From assembly GCF_031755915.1 (NCBI RefSeq), contig NC_083380.1:12090001-12154000 (forward strand): DNA of 64,000 nt, written 5' to 3'. The notes below the pieces were generated by a model. It saw only the letters and a program-made list of their open reading frames with translations. It was not told where the DNA came from and searched no databases. This DNA is from Ziziphus jujuba (lineage: Eukaryota; Streptophyta; Magnoliopsida; Rosales; Rhamnaceae). Within the stretch, counting starts at the first letter, position 1, and every line of letters begins with the position of its first letter. Position numbers and translations under genes: made by a program. This document shows positions 44,699 to 58,647 of this stretch, piece after piece.

Positions 44699-45190
44699 TT
44701 TTTTTTTTTTTTTTTTTGTTGTTTTATGAACAAATTCAAACACGTGTTTTCTTTTTGGATATTAATAAAAGAAAATAAACTTGTATACATGTTTTTGTTT
44801 TAACAATGTTAGAGAAATTATATGTAATTATGGATCATTAAATTAATATAGTACGTAATTAATAAATATTTTTGAGCTCACAAAGTTCTACCATTGAATC
44901 CAAATTTTCTTTGAGTTGTTGGTGAAATGCTTTACCAATTTTTTAAATTTTTTTTTTTTTTGTTGTTTCATGACCAAATTCAAACGCGTGTTTTCTTTTT
45001 GGATATTAATAAAAAAAAACTTGTATATGTGCCTTTGTTTAAACAATGTTAGAGAATTTATATGTAATTATAGATTATTAAATTTATATAGCACGTGTTT
45101 AATAAATATTATTGAACTCACAAAAAGTTCTACCTTGAACACCCAATTTTTCTTTGAGTTGTTGGTGAATTGCTTTACCAATTTAAATAT
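44699..45190. repeat. Diverged tandem duplication of about 243 bp
   Basis: Two copies start with a T run plus TTGTTGTTT and share CAAATTCAAAC, GTGTTTTCTTTTTGGATATT, AACAATGTTAGAGAA and TTTGAGTTGTTGGTGAA. Corresponding words at 44731 and 44974 give a period of about 243 bases. Copies differ at many positions, so the event is old. Confidence 0.8.
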
Positions 45191-48100
45191 CAAATTATTT
45201 GACAGTGGTTATCTTTATCTCATTAGCTGAAAAATAAATATAAATAATTGAGATTCAATACAAATTATTACATTAATAACACCTCATTTATCATTCACTT
45301 GATAAATAAGTTAGTAAAACAGTTTCTACAATAGCAATACTCTCATCTTTCTTTTCTTATGGAGTTATGCATCCTTTATTAAAAACAAAAAATTTAACAA
45401 TAATCATAATTATTTAAAAAAAAAAATTGTAAGAGTTTTGTTAAATGGTATTTTATTTCAAAGCAAACAAAGGCAAAAGATTTTGTACAATCTTTTGCAA
45501 CATGACACGTTAACTCTTCTTTTCTTCGTATTCACATTCATTTATAAGATTCTGGCATGATGTACGGCGTATCATATTTTATTTTAGTACAATATAAAAA
45601 ATAAATAAATAATCTTTTATTTCAGTGCAATTTCATAGGATATTTGTTTTTTCCAGTATAAAATGTAACACGCTAATATTATACACTCTTATTTATTTCA
45701 AATGGTTTTGAAAATACAAAACAAAGTAATATTTCAAATTTTTTTTTTAAAAAAGACAATTGAAAAAAGAAAACTAAAAATACAAATTAAAATAACGAAT
45801 TATTGTATAATTAAAAAATTTTGAGATTATTCTAATTGTAACACTTAATCCACGCCCTTATACTTTTCTAATTCCACAATCCACACATTCATTATTATCC
45901 TGTAAACAAATATTCCTTACATTGAAAAAAAAGTTAATTAATTAAATAATTCACATAGAATGGGGTTAGGGTAAGGGTAAGGGTAAAGCAAGATGCTGAC
46001 CTGGGTCAAAGACACCAACCAGAAAGCAGGAAGCAGAAGACGTGGAATGTTGGAGTGGGACCCACATTGGGGATGGGTTGGTATCACTCTGCCTTAAATC
46101 CTAATTTAAGGACACAGATAGTGGTCTCCTGAGAGAGCAAATGTGTCCAAAAGTCCAAAACAAAAAAAAAAAGTGTCCGTACGACAAGAACCTTCAACAA
46201 CATTTGGGGGATAATATGGGAATTAGTAAATTTGATGGAGGTCTCTAATATGATGTCATGTAAATTGAATATGGATGAGGAAAATTGACATAGATAGAGA
46301 GAGAAAGAGACAGAGAGTAGGGAAAAAAAAAAAAAGAGAGAGAATTTTAAAGATCCTTTCCTTGTCCCCTATATTTTATCCGCATCGAATTGCGCAACAA
46401 CACTTATCATCTCCTTTTTATTTTAACTACCATCTTGCCACTCCTATAATTTTTATTTTATTTTATTTTTAATCACTGTACACAAATGCTACAAACACTA
46501 GGTTGTATATCAAGATTACTTGTTGAAAAAGCCCCCAAAAAAAAAAAAAAAAGTTTGTTTAAACTGTATTAAAATTAGTGGGAATTTGAGATTTCTAAGA
46601 ATGTGCATCTTTTCAATGTTTGAAAAGTTTTAATTGGAAAAAATATGAGCTCATCACAATCATATTACAAAAAAAAAAAAAAATGTTTTAAGATTTTTAG
46701 GAAAACTTACTTTATAAATTTTATTAAAAATAAGTTTATCCCCAATTTCAAAATGTAAATTAATTTAGTTTTTTTTTGTATATTCTAAATTGTTCATTAT
46801 CTATCAAACACTAAAACAAATAAATAAATAATTCAAATTTTTGATTCTCAATAAATTTCAAAAATCAATTTCATTCAAAATTTTAATATTTCACAAAGGC
46901 TTAAAGGTTTATTCTTGAGGAGAAAAAGTATTACTTTAATAAATAAATCATGTCACCCAGTGTCATTTTCAATTGTTACATCCAAGATAAACCAAACAAA
47001 TCTATAATCATGTGCGATGTTAAAATAAAGTAACTAGACCTTATAAGAAAACTATTAAGTATTTGATTAGTAGTTGTTTGTAATGCTAAATCATCTATGT
47101 ATTAATTACATAAAAGAAATTTTTCCTCCGAAAAGACATATATATCAAATTTAAAAATTGCAATTGATATAACAAAAATAATATGCTATTATTTCAAAGA
47201 ATAATATTAAAAATACCATATCAATATATCAAAATATATATGAAGTGATATATATTAATATTTTATTGGTTTATACTTATCTGTTCAAAACTTCATTTAT
47301 TTATAATTAGAATATAGTAATATATTAACTAATAAACTATTGATACTTGTCGTTTGATATATATTTTAAAACATTTATTAGTGTCTCTAGCATTGTTCTA
47401 TTTCAAAAGTTTTATAGACATTTTGGTATTGATAACATTATTGTTTTTATAATTATTTATCATTCTCGTCTCCATTTTTTGAGTTTAAGCTTCAACTTCC
47501 CAAAAACTTGGCTCATGAGACTAATGCATCGAGTTTTATTTTAATTTTACAAAATTATTGTTTACTCTTGCGGCATGTTTAAATAATTATAAAACTAGTG
47601 AGAATTTAATTATTTTAGAAAAATAATAAGTTTACTTTATTTTGATATTTATTATGAGATAGAAAAATATGGGCTCAAATAATTAGATTTCCACTAATGC
47701 ATGAAAATATGTGGGAAAGTTATTTCCATTTATAAATATGTCATTTTAAAAATCTCAGAAAAAATAATTTTAATTTAAAAAAAAAATACATATTTACTTC
47801 TAATTTATTATAACATATTTATTCTTAGTTTATTATATAATATTAAATTTAATTACTTACAAGTTTCAATTTTCCTATTACTCACCAAACATACAAAAAG
47901 AAAAGTTAATTATCAAAAAATTAAATCATAAGAAACTAAATTTCAAAAATTGATTTCTTTTTCAACTTTAACACTTTCCAAACAACATTTGGTTTATTTA
48001 AGATACGCATTATTTCACTTTTAATTCACTTAAAGAGTAAAATATTATACATTAAAATACTATATTATTTTTCTCTTACATGAGAGTAATAAGCAAATAT

Positions 48101-50900
48101 CAATTAATAATTTATTACAATGAAGGTTATGTAAAAATATGAATACCAATTTTCATTTTAATTGACTATTTACAAAACTATCTTTTTTTTCACATTAGTT
48201 TGCATATTATTCTATTTTACTGATTGTTTTAAAAAAATATAATTCTAATTCAATAAAATTATACTTTTTATCTAGTATTTTATAAAACAATATGCTTATT
48301 TTTTTTAATACAAAAATGGATAACGATAAGCATGCCTTAAAATAGGAAACCAACCAAATAAAAGAAAAAAAAAAAAAAGAAAGAAAGAAACTCAAGTTCA
48401 ATGCCTCGATTAGTTTGTCGGTAAATATTAAAAATAAAAATAATACCGACCTCAAACTTGGTGATAAAATAAGATTTGGTTGATAGCAAGGAATGTTTTT
48501 AAATAATATAAGATAAAAGATATTCATGTTCAAAATCTACGTATATCAATCATTCATAACCACGAGTAAAGTTTCTTTATTGTATGATTTTTTTAGTATT
48601 TATGTATTGTACGACATTTAGTTATTGTGTAGTATATTTATATTATGTGAAAAAAAAAAGTAAAAAAAAAAAGAAGAAGAAGAAGGGCAGTTTGGTAAAA
48701 CGGGAGAGAAGGGACATTAAAGAGTAAAATGAGGGAAAGGTCTTATCCGAAATGGAAGACAGGCAGCGTGGTCGAGCAGCCGCATTCACTTTTCTGCACT
48801 GGACTTCCATCTTTCTCTAACATATCAATAATCAATTATCAAAATATCCAAAAGATTATACATATATATATATATATATCAAAATCTGGTTTCCCACTTG
48901 CGTTATTGTACGTAACTCCACTTTCTTTTTTTTTATTATTGTTTTTATTATATATTTAATTAAATTAAGAAAACATAACCCAGACGTTAGAGCGTCTTTG
49001 TTTCTTTTTTACCCTGCCGTTAATCATTATCTTACAGCTAATGTCTTTTTTTTTTTTTTTCTTATATATGTAATTTATTTTCTTATTCACCTAACTAATT
49101 CTCTATATTTTTACCACTTTACCCCTCTTTATTTCAATGTGGTATATGGCTCATTCTAGTATGCCAATGGTTTCACATCCTTCCAGGTTTCACCTAAATT
49201 CAATCCGATTTATTGAGAAAAAAATCTGGTGGTTCTATATATATTTTTTTATAAATTTTTAATACTTGGTAAAAATATAATTAATATGATTTTGAAATAA
49301 TTGATGTGATTTAATATTTTATTTATTCTATATGTTCAAAAATTTATGAAAATACCATATAAAAATAGTTAGTTCAAAAACCATTTGATTTTATATCTAT
49401 TTATTGGTTTCAAATATCATAATGTGTTTTTTTTTTTTAAATTTGACAAGGTTCGGTTGATAGATTGATAAATCTAATAACAGAAAAAGATATTTTTCTC
49501 TGTTATATTTATATTTTCTAATAGTCTATATTAAAACAACAGTCAAAATAAAATACGGTCTAAACTTATCCTGTTTTTCTACATAATGTAATAATTGTTA
49601 AAGTTCAAAATGCCTCAAATCAGCATTATTATTTTAGTAATTAAGTAGTACTTTTTTTGGGTAAAAAATTAAGTAATACTTTAAAGACCATAAAACCTGC
49701 AAGTCTTATCATCTATCAGCTAAAGAGATTGCTATAACCGATGTAATCAATTTAAATAAATAAAAAAAGAAGCAAAATGTTCACAAGATGACTTTGTGGG
49801 CCTAGTCTTAGTTTATCCACATCTAAGGCAAATTTTTAAACCAATTCTAGTTGTTATAATTAATTAATTAATTTATTAGTTTAACGTTTGGAGGAGCGGT
49901 CAACATCATTTAAATACTAAAAGAGCAATGGGGAGTTGTTGGTAAGGAAAGGAAGAACATTGAAAAGGATAAGATTTTCTATTTGGGCAATAAAGACTGC
50001 CTTTTCATACCCAAAGAGAATTAGGTTGTATTGCAGAAAAATAAATGAATAAATAAATAAAATTTGCAAGATTTTGAGACTAAAACCGAAGATTTTTCCA
50101 ATTTTTCATAGTCTTGCTAATTGATATTGCATCTAGTCAAATTGAATTTTTTTTTTACCCATTCCAAAATGAATTTTTGTCTAATTGGCTAGGTTTTGGA
50201 TAATGTCAAGAGCTTTAAGGAAAAAATCAACTTCTAAATGCAAAATCCTAAAACCCTTTTCTTTAGCCATTCTATGGAATGTTGAAAAATCAAAGAGTTT
50301 CTTGTAGGAAAAAATATTTTCTTTATAGAAAGTAATTTAAATTTTTGGGAAGAGATTATAGAAGAATTATTTGACTAGACTTCCATATTATATAAAGAGA
50401 AAATCATTATTTGGCTCTTATCCACTATCATAAAAAGAGTTGTTCATTTTTTAAAAAAAAATAATAATTTTATTTTTTTTTATTCCAACACAATAAAACA
50501 AAAACAAAAATGCAAACATCGTGCATTGATTATTTATATATCTAATATTCGAATATTTCAGATGTCATTATTTATCGTTACAAATCATTTATAGATTCTA
50601 TCGATAATTGACAAAAACCGATTATGATTGTTGATTAATATTATTTTCAAATGAATCGAACTTATTTAAACGAAAATAATTATATTGAGAAACAAGAAAA
50701 GAAAACCTCTAATATTTAGACACATCATAGGATCAAACGCAGTCACACCATACATAATTTAACATAACAAAAACAAAAAAAATGTGGAAGGGTTTTTTTG
50801 TAATAAGATGGAAACGAAAGTCCATTTGTGGAAGAACAAATCTTACAAGGACTATAACGTAAGACCAACCAGGAGTTGCAATCCAACTGTACGTGTTCTC

Positions 50901-50993
50901 TCTCTCTCTCTCTCTCTTTGGCACATATATATAAATAAATATATTATATAATATTTGTATAGATATACTTTCTTTTTGACTTTCTACGTTTTA

Positions 50994-51025
<32 letters not shown>

Positions 51026-54000
51026 TCTCTCCTTCTAGTCTAGAGCTTCCTTTGTTGAATCAACCATTTAACAAACACCAAACCAAACGGAACGCTCTTC
51101 TCAAAATCTTTCCCTTTACAATTTACAATATATTTTATATTAATATATAGGCATTACATTATATATGTCAAAATCTTTTTTTGTTTTTTTTATTTTTTAT
51201 TTTATAATTAGTCCGTTTCGAAACCATTAAAAACTCTCTTTCTAATCTCTCACCGGTTTCGAACCTAACACACATAATACATACATACACACCACCTCTC
51301 TTCCCATTTTTTTTTTTTTTCTTTCTTTTATTATCTATTAACTTATATACATATGAAAATCTAACACACACTCTGATTTTCTTTTTTTCTCTGTTATCTG
51401 TCCGTACTTCTTCTTCATCTGTAAGTTTTCTTCTCTGTTCATACAAACACACCTTTAAACTTTCAATTTTTTTTCCCTGAATTATGATGTTTTATTTATT
51501 TTATTTTTCATTAAATGGGTTCATTTTGGTTTCTGGGAAAGTTTAAGAGGAAATGGAGAAACCAAGTTTGGATTTTTATTGGGTTTGGTTGTAGTTGAAT
51601 TGGTTTTGGCATGGTAATGGAGAGCTCTTCCTGTGTTTTTCCTTTTAATTTCTCAGAAACCAAACAGAACCCATTTTTTATTTATTATTTTTTTCTTTTT
51701 TCTTTTTTCTTCCTTTGTTTTCTGATTTTTATACGGTCTTTCCGCAGGAGATTGCTCTTTACTGTTATCATATAGCACCATTGAAGCTTTGTTGGTGGAT
51801 CAGTTTGATCTCATTTCGGGGGAATCAGGTTATATTTTGATTGGAAATTTATAATGCCTATTACTTTTTAAAGTTGTTTTATTTTCTTGGCTCTGTTAGT
51901 TCGCATAGGAAATTTTTGCCCTTAGGATATATAGAATTAATGGTATGATTAAAGGTTATGTTTTTGAATATCTGTGAACTTAGCTGAACGGTCTGTGATC
52001 GGCTTTGCAAATTCTGCATGGTATCAATGTGTGTAGATAAAGTTTGAGTCAAGAAGAGAAATGCTTAAAGAAACAATTTCATACAGCTATTTTCCACTGA
52101 AGCAAATAGAAACACTGAGGATAAATTTGGAAAATAAACTAGTTGTGGTGTCGGATAATGTTTTTCGATTTTCAGTTTTCTACTTTTCTGTACTCCTTTG
52201 AGTGTGGTTTTGAATAATTTTGTGGATAAGGATGAATCACATGAAAACTATGGGCTATATATTCCATTAATTGACATTTGTTCTTTGCGCGGACATTATT
52301 TTAGTAGAGAATATGCAAAGATGCTAACATAATATCGGTGAAGGTATTTGAAAAAAAAAAAGAAAAGTTTAAATTTTGCCCGAACAAGGAAACCCTGCCG
52401 AAAATTTCGCAAAATAAAGCTTGCTTAATTATTGAAGATAGCGAAACATACCATATGTAGCAAATTATAATTTGCCGAAATGATATATTCCTATTTTCCA
52501 GTCTTAGAAGACAGACAAAGTGATTTAATGGCTTTCCTGGAAACAAAAGGATATGAATAGATGCATGCGAAGATCATGTTGTGATTTCCTTATAGATTGC
52601 TTCAGTTATTCCTCACACCGCTGCTTTGATTATGAATTTGTGAGATATAACCTTGAATACTATAATAGTTCTTGATATCTCATATAAAAAGGCTAGGGAT
52701 ACTGATATTTGTAAGGTATAATCTGATGCTTGCTTTGAAGATAACGAAAAGCATGTGTGAACTCTGGTATGCAAGCTTTTTCGTGTGTTTCTGTCCTTGT
52801 ATTTTTCAATTTGTATATAGTCATGTCAATTTTGTTTTCATTTTCGGTCATATTTCTTACGTCATGATTTATTGTAGTTATAGGGCAATACTGTAGATGA
52901 CTAAAATTTGATTTGGAGTAATGACCTGCTTTAAATTTGTGTCTATGAGCATGTCACATCTAAAAAGATTGCCCTTGGCAATCCTGCTTTTTATGATTGT
53001 GTCATGATCTTTGCCATTTTGGTACTAGGAATCAATCACTATAAGAAGGAGAATAATGAAAACTTAGTTCATAATATAAAAGAAAAACAACATCAATGGA
53101 TAGGTATTATTCAACTGGGAACAAGTTAATCATTGGACCCAGCAGTTCTAAGATTTGGTTACACTGCTAACTTTTTGAAGAATGATGTCTTCATAAAAAA
53201 TTTAATATGCTTATTAATTGATTTCATTTTTGATATGCACATCTTCTTGTTTATTATATTTGTGGGGTCAATGTAAATGTTAAAGTATTAAACTAAATGA
53301 TAATCTAGGAGTATATATTGTCCTTTAGTTTTGTGAAAGGTTTGATCTAGAATCAGGTGAATAGAGGGATACTCCTCTTCAAATTGGAAATTCTTATGAG
53401 TGAAAGAATGTTTTTAATGAATAAGATTGGGGGCTTATGGAAAAGACTTAAGGCCCTTTTGATGTTTGATACATTTCTGCTTCAAAAACAAAACAATGCT
53501 TCTTCTTTTCATCTTTCTTTAAGTCTGTTTTGCCACAAATCAATAGCGTAGCAATAGCAGGTAGGTATTTCTTGGTTCTCATCTCTCGATGGTTGAATTT
53601 CCTGCTTCGCCTTTTTCCTGTTTCTCTCTTGGCCGCCTTGTTCATGTGCTTCTGCTATTTTATCATGCATATACATGTAAAAGTATCCGTCTTGGCAAGA
53701 GAATGCTGCATTTATGATGATTTCAGGTGAAATTGTCTCATATATTGTGACAGTAGTATGCCTTTGATGAGTTGCTTTTTGGACATGTCCTACTTTGGGA
53801 TCTCTGGATACCATAGCCATAGCGACAGATATTTGTAATCTTTGTCATCCATTCAATAGTTGAATCAAGTTTTTTTTCTGTTTCCTAATTACTTTTGCTT
53901 ACATGTTTCTCCTAACAAGTTACCAATTAGAAGACTTTTGCATGGAGAAAAGATTCGATGAAGTTATTAGATAGTTATACTTTTTGGATAAGCAGCCAAT

Positions 54001-54255
54001 GTTTTTCATCAAAATTAATAAGCTTCATCTTACTGAAGTTTATTAATTTTTGTTTTTCTTTGATTAGCTTAGTATTGCAGATGGTGTTTTCTTTATGACA
54101 GTCCTTATGGATATCTTCTCTTGCCTTTGATACAGGTTCTTGTTTCCTATATATGCTTGTCCCTTAAATATCCTTTTAGTAGAAAGGTTCCTGACTCTAC
54201 ATTGTTCAGAATTCCATAGTTAAATAACCTCACGAAAGAAGGCTTATCCTCAATC
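50901..54255 (+). promoter_or_regulatory. Probable promoter and split 5' leader of the TPS gene
   Basis: A TATATATAAATAAATA stretch (about 50926-50942) precedes CT-rich DNA (50996-51032). A consensus donor GTAAGT lies at 51421, an acceptor (TTTCCGCAG) ends at 51747, a donor CAG/GTTATA is at 51829, and an acceptor (GATACAG) ends at 54135. These define possible leader exons of about 50980-51420, 51748-51828 and 54136-54255. Class II TPS genes commonly have introns in their leader. The last leader exon contains a four-codon upstream frame (ATG at 54157, then TAA). The exon limits are inference. Confidence 0.4.
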
Positions 54256-57147
54256 ATGTTGTCAAGATCGTGCATAAGTTTATTGGAATTGGCATCCGGG
54301 GACATGCTGAATTTCCCTCAAACTCCTAGAAATCTTCCAAGGGTGATGACTGTTGAGGGAATCATTTCTGATATAGATGGCAATGGAAGTAATGATGGAG
54401 ATTTAGATGTTCCCACCCCTTGCAGAGAGAAGAAAATTTTAGTGGCGAACTTTCTCCCTCTACATGCACAGAAGGATTCAAATTCAGGGAAATGGTGCTT
54501 CAGTTTTGATGAGGATTCACTTCTTCTGCAACTTAAGGATGGTTTCCCCTCTGATACCGAGGTTATTTATGTGGGATCTCTGAAGGTTGATGTAGATGTG
54601 AGCGAACAAGAAGAAGTTTCTCAGAAACTGTTGGAGGAGTTTAATTGTGTGCCAACATTCCTTCCTCCTGATCTTCAGAAGAAGTTTTATCATGGTTTTT
54701 GTAAGCAATATTTGTGGCCTCTTTTTCATTACATGCTGCCCATGTGCCGAGAACATGGCAACCATTTTGATCGGTTACTTTGGCAGGCCTATGTTTCTGC
54801 TAATAAAATATTTGCAGATAAGGTCATGGAGGTGATCAGTCCAGAAGATGATTGTGTATGGATTCATGACTATCACCTTATGATTCTCCCTACTTTTCTG
54901 AGAAAGCGTTTTACTCGGGTTAAGCTTGGATTTTTCCTCCATAGCCCATTCCCTTCATCAGAAATATACAGGACTCTGCCTATCAGAGATGAAATTCTGA
55001 GAGCACTGCTAAATGCAGATTTGATTGGTTTTCATACATTTGATTATGCTCGCCACTTTCTGTCTTGTTGCAGTAGGATGCTTGGCCTTGACTATGAATC
55101 TAAGAGGGGCTACATTGGACTTGAGTATTTTGGACGAACGGTGAACATTAAAATTTTGCCTGTTGGGATCCACATGGGTCGAATTCAATCTGCACTAAAT
55201 CATCCATCCTGTTCCGAGAAAGCTAAAGAGATTCAAGAACAGTTCATGGGGAAAAAACTGATTCTAGGTGTCGATGACATGGACATTTTTAAAGGCATCA
55301 GTCTGAAGTTATTGGCCTTTGAACAACTTCTGCTGCAGCACTCTGAGTTGCAGGGCAAAGTAGTCCTGGTTCAAATTATAAATCCTGCAAGAAGCACTGG
55401 GAAAGATGTTCAAGAAACAAAAAGAGAAACATATTCGACTACTAAAAGGATAAACGAGATTTTTGGTTTTCCAGGCTATGAACCGGTTATTTTAGTTGAC
55501 CGTAATGTTCCTCTACATGAGAAGACTGCCTATTATTCTCTGGCAGATTGCTTCATTGTGAATGCGGTCAGGGATGGTATGAACCTGATGCCATACAAGT
55601 ATATTATTTGTAGGCAGGGGAGTCAGAAAATAGATGAAGCTTTGGGAATCCCTTCTGGTTCCCCTCGTACGAGTACTCTTGTTGTTTCTGAGTTCATAGG
55701 TTGTTCGCCTTCTTTAAGTGGAGCAATCAGGGTGAATCCATGGAATATTGATGCTGTAGCTGATGCACTCAATGTGGCCATCACAATGCCTGATTTAGAG
55801 AAGCAATTGAGGCATGAGAAGCACTATAGATATGTTAGTTCACATGATGTACCCTATTGGGCCCGCAGTTTCATACAAGATTTGGAACGGGCATGCCAAG
55901 ATCATTACAGTAAACGGTGTTGGGGAATCGGTTTTGGTCTGAGTTTCAGAATTTTGTCACTGTCTCCGAGTTTTAGAAAGCTTTCTATTGACCATATTAT
56001 CTCTGCATATAAGAGGACTAATAGAAGGGCAATATTTTTGGATTACGATGGAACAGTGGTACCACAATCTTCTATTGTTAAAACCCCCAGTCCTGAAGTC
56101 ATTTCTGTTCTGAACAGCCTTTGCAATGATCCCAAAAACACTGTTTTCATAGTTAGTGGTCGGGGGCAGAACTCTCTGAGTGATTGGTTTTCTCAATGTG
56201 AGAATCTGGGTATAGCAGCTGAACATGGATATTTCATAAGGTAAGTTCATTTGACATGCACAAAATTTTAAGTTTTTCCATTATGCTTTAGTACCAAACA
56301 AATGATTTTCTCTTGAAAATATGCAATATCCTGCTTGGTTCAAAATATTACTATGTGCACCATTTCAACTGGTCTCCCTTTATCATGACAATTATTGTCA
56401 AGAAATTGGGCAGAATGGTACTAATTGCACTTCCGCTTTGTTCTTCTTGTAGGTGGAATAAGAAATCCAGTTGGGAAATGAGTCCCTTAACTGCAGATTT
56501 TGAATGGAAAAGAATTGCAGAACCTGTGATGAAATTATATACGGAGGCAACTGATGGCTCCAACATAGAAACCAAGGAGAGTGCCTTGGTATGGCACCAT
56601 CAAGATGCTGATCCCGATTTCGGATCTTGCCAGGCCATGGAGTTGTTAGATCATCTTGAAAATGTCCTTGCAAACGAGCCTGTCGTTGTTAAGAGGGGCC
56701 AACATATTGTTGAAGTAAAGCCACAGGTATGCATTCTCTGTTCCCATCCTATGCGGTTCTATCCCGTAATTCTATTCTTGATATTAACCAAATGGTCCAA
56801 ATGTTTTGCTTATAAGTTATTGACAACTGTAGGGAGTTACTAAAGGGTTAGTTGCAGAGAAAGTTCTTTCCATCATGATCACAAATGGGAAACCAGTGGA
56901 TTTTGTGATGTGCATTGGTGATGATAGATCTGACGAGGACATGTTTGAAAGCATAGCTTCTAATTCATCTCTCCATTCAGTTCCTGAGATATTCGCATGC
57001 ACTGTTGGCCAAAAACCTAGCAAAGCTCGGTACTATCTGGATGATACTGCTGATGTCCAAATGTTGCTTCAAGGTCTAGCCGCAGTTTCAAGTCTCAAAT
57101 CAAGGTATAATGAAGAAACCCAAGTTTGTTTTGAGAATGTTGTTTGA
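54256..57147 (+). CDS. TPS10: Class II trehalose-6-phosphate synthase/phosphatase-like protein (TPS9/TPS10 type)
   Basis: Three coding exons (54256-56240, 56453-56726, 56833-57147) give 857 residues, usual for class II TPS. The layout is a short N-terminus starting MLSRSCISLLELASGD, a GT20 glucosyltransferase domain (about 55-545) and a HAD phosphatase domain (about 590-830). The phosphatase boxes are present: DYDGT (596-600), FIVSGR and GDDRSDEDMFE. In the synthase domain several catalytic positions known from bacterial OtsA are changed: the Arg of VANRLP is Phe66, the Arg of the DRLDYxKG motif is Asp341 (Lys346 kept), and the Glu after DGMNL is Lys448. Class II proteins are thought to act as SnRK1-linked sugar signalling factors rather than enzymes. 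The FPQTPR N-terminus and PYKY fit TPS9/TPS10 rather than TPS5-7; the exact number is uncertain. Confidence 0.92.
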
Positions 57148-58647
57148 TATACAAGCTTGGTGCTGTTTCTGCTTTCAAAAAGTGCCAGTAAAAAACACAT
57201 TGTTCTTAAGCACAGCTATGTCGGAAAAAGTATACTCGCTTTGGCAGTCTTCTCCTCAGGATATTGGTAATACTACACAGGAATCAAAAGATTAATTATT
57301 GCATTTGATACTAACTTATTCGTTGCTGGTGGAAGTTGGATGGTGGTAAGCAGCTCTAGGTTCCCATAGAGAGGAAGATGAGCATAAGGGAGTATGGGAG
57401 ATTGGTCATTTCAATGATGACATGGTCCTTTTCACTTTGGGGACAGTCTTAGAAGGGATTAACTTTCTTTTTTTTTTTTTTTTTTTTTGGGCGCTTTTCA
57501 CAGGTTCAGTTTTAGCAAAATACAAGGGCATTGTTGGTTTGTATATTTTTGACTGGCTTTGGCTCTTACATGAAAGTTCATTCATTGTTTTCTGAAAAAA
57601 TGGTAGTGTTAATCTTCCCGAAAGTGTTGCTGGTGTGATTCATACTGCGTGTACTTCCTCCCCTTTATCCAACTTGTTCCCCAAGTTGAGATTGTATATG
57701 CAAGTTGCATAAATGTTAAACCATCCATTCTTTCCTTCATGGTAGAGATTGCATAAATCTCAACTATCCATATATATTGAGGGCTAGACATTTTATGTTA
57801 ACCCCTTTATACAAACAATTGCTTAGATTTTCATGTTATAATAAATATATGAAATCTGCATGATGCAAGGAAACAAGAAACAGAGAATATGTTGGAGAGG
57901 GATCCTCTCAATTTATGAAGGTGGGTCAATTTAGTACCCTTGAAAAGATCCTATTTTTGTTCCTCATCTAGATTCCAATATAGCAAATTATAATGTTGGT
58001 AAATCTAGCGAGGCAGGCAAATTTATTGACTTCTAATGTCCACTTTATTCATCCCTACCAAACAGTCACAGTTTGTTTGGATAATAATTTTGAGTTCGAA
58101 TACCTTTTCTCTAAAGTTGAGGGGGGAAAAAAAAAAAAAAAAAAAAGGAAATTCTTCTATTGTTGGAGAAAGCATGAATAAGTTAATGGGTACATTTTTG
58201 TATAATAATTTTGGTCCCTAACCAGAGTGCACTTTCTTTCTCCCCAAACAACAACGAAGAATTTAATGAAGAATTTTCTTTGTTCTTTACGTAAAAGAAC
58301 AAGAAACAAAAAAAACAATAGAATGGATCGAAAGTGGGCCCATTAATTCTGGGCTCTCCGTACGTAGTGCATCATGCATGGATTGCCCCATCATCGACGA
58401 CCCACCATTACCCAATCAACAGTTTCAGTTTCAGCGACCAATGAAAATGAACCGATTTTGTGTCAGTCATTGACTTGGTAGTCAAGATTCCTTCAAGGGG
58501 AAGGGGAGAGAAATGTGAAATCCCCCACTTTCCAGGTTTTTCTCTCTCAGAACCCCATTTTTTCACAGAAAAATAAAAAATAAAAAATAAATAAATCCCC
58601 CAAATTGAAGGAAAAAAAAAAAAAAGAAAAAAAGAAAAAAAGAAAAA
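57148..58647. other. Intergenic between TPS and NFD2-like genes
   Basis: The first ~700 bases are the likely 3' UTR of the TPS gene, including a T run at about 57470-57488. The rest, with an A run at about 58128-58146 and an A/G-rich stretch just before 58648, is the promoter and leader of the next gene. No gene seen. Confidence 0.55.

Larger units (their letters stand above)
42650..50900. other. Long gene-poor AT-rich region
   Basis: No credible gene in about 8 kb. The left end is the promoter of the minus-strand membrane-protein gene. At 43860-44450 several TGGGC/GGCCCA words precede the A30 and pyrimidine tract, a promoter-like arrangement without a visible gene. At 45963-45989 there is a short GGGTAA repeat that is not true plant telomere sequence. 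Other open frames are short and of low complexity. Confidence 0.5.

Noticed and set aside
45963..45989. Possible interstitial telomere repeat
   Set aside because: The repeat is GGGTAA, only three to four units, whereas plant telomere repeats are TTTAGGG; more likely a chance microsatellite.
54517..54765. Antisense frames within the TPS gene (also at 55957-56250 and 56351-56673)
   Set aside because: These are shadows of the long TPS coding exons.
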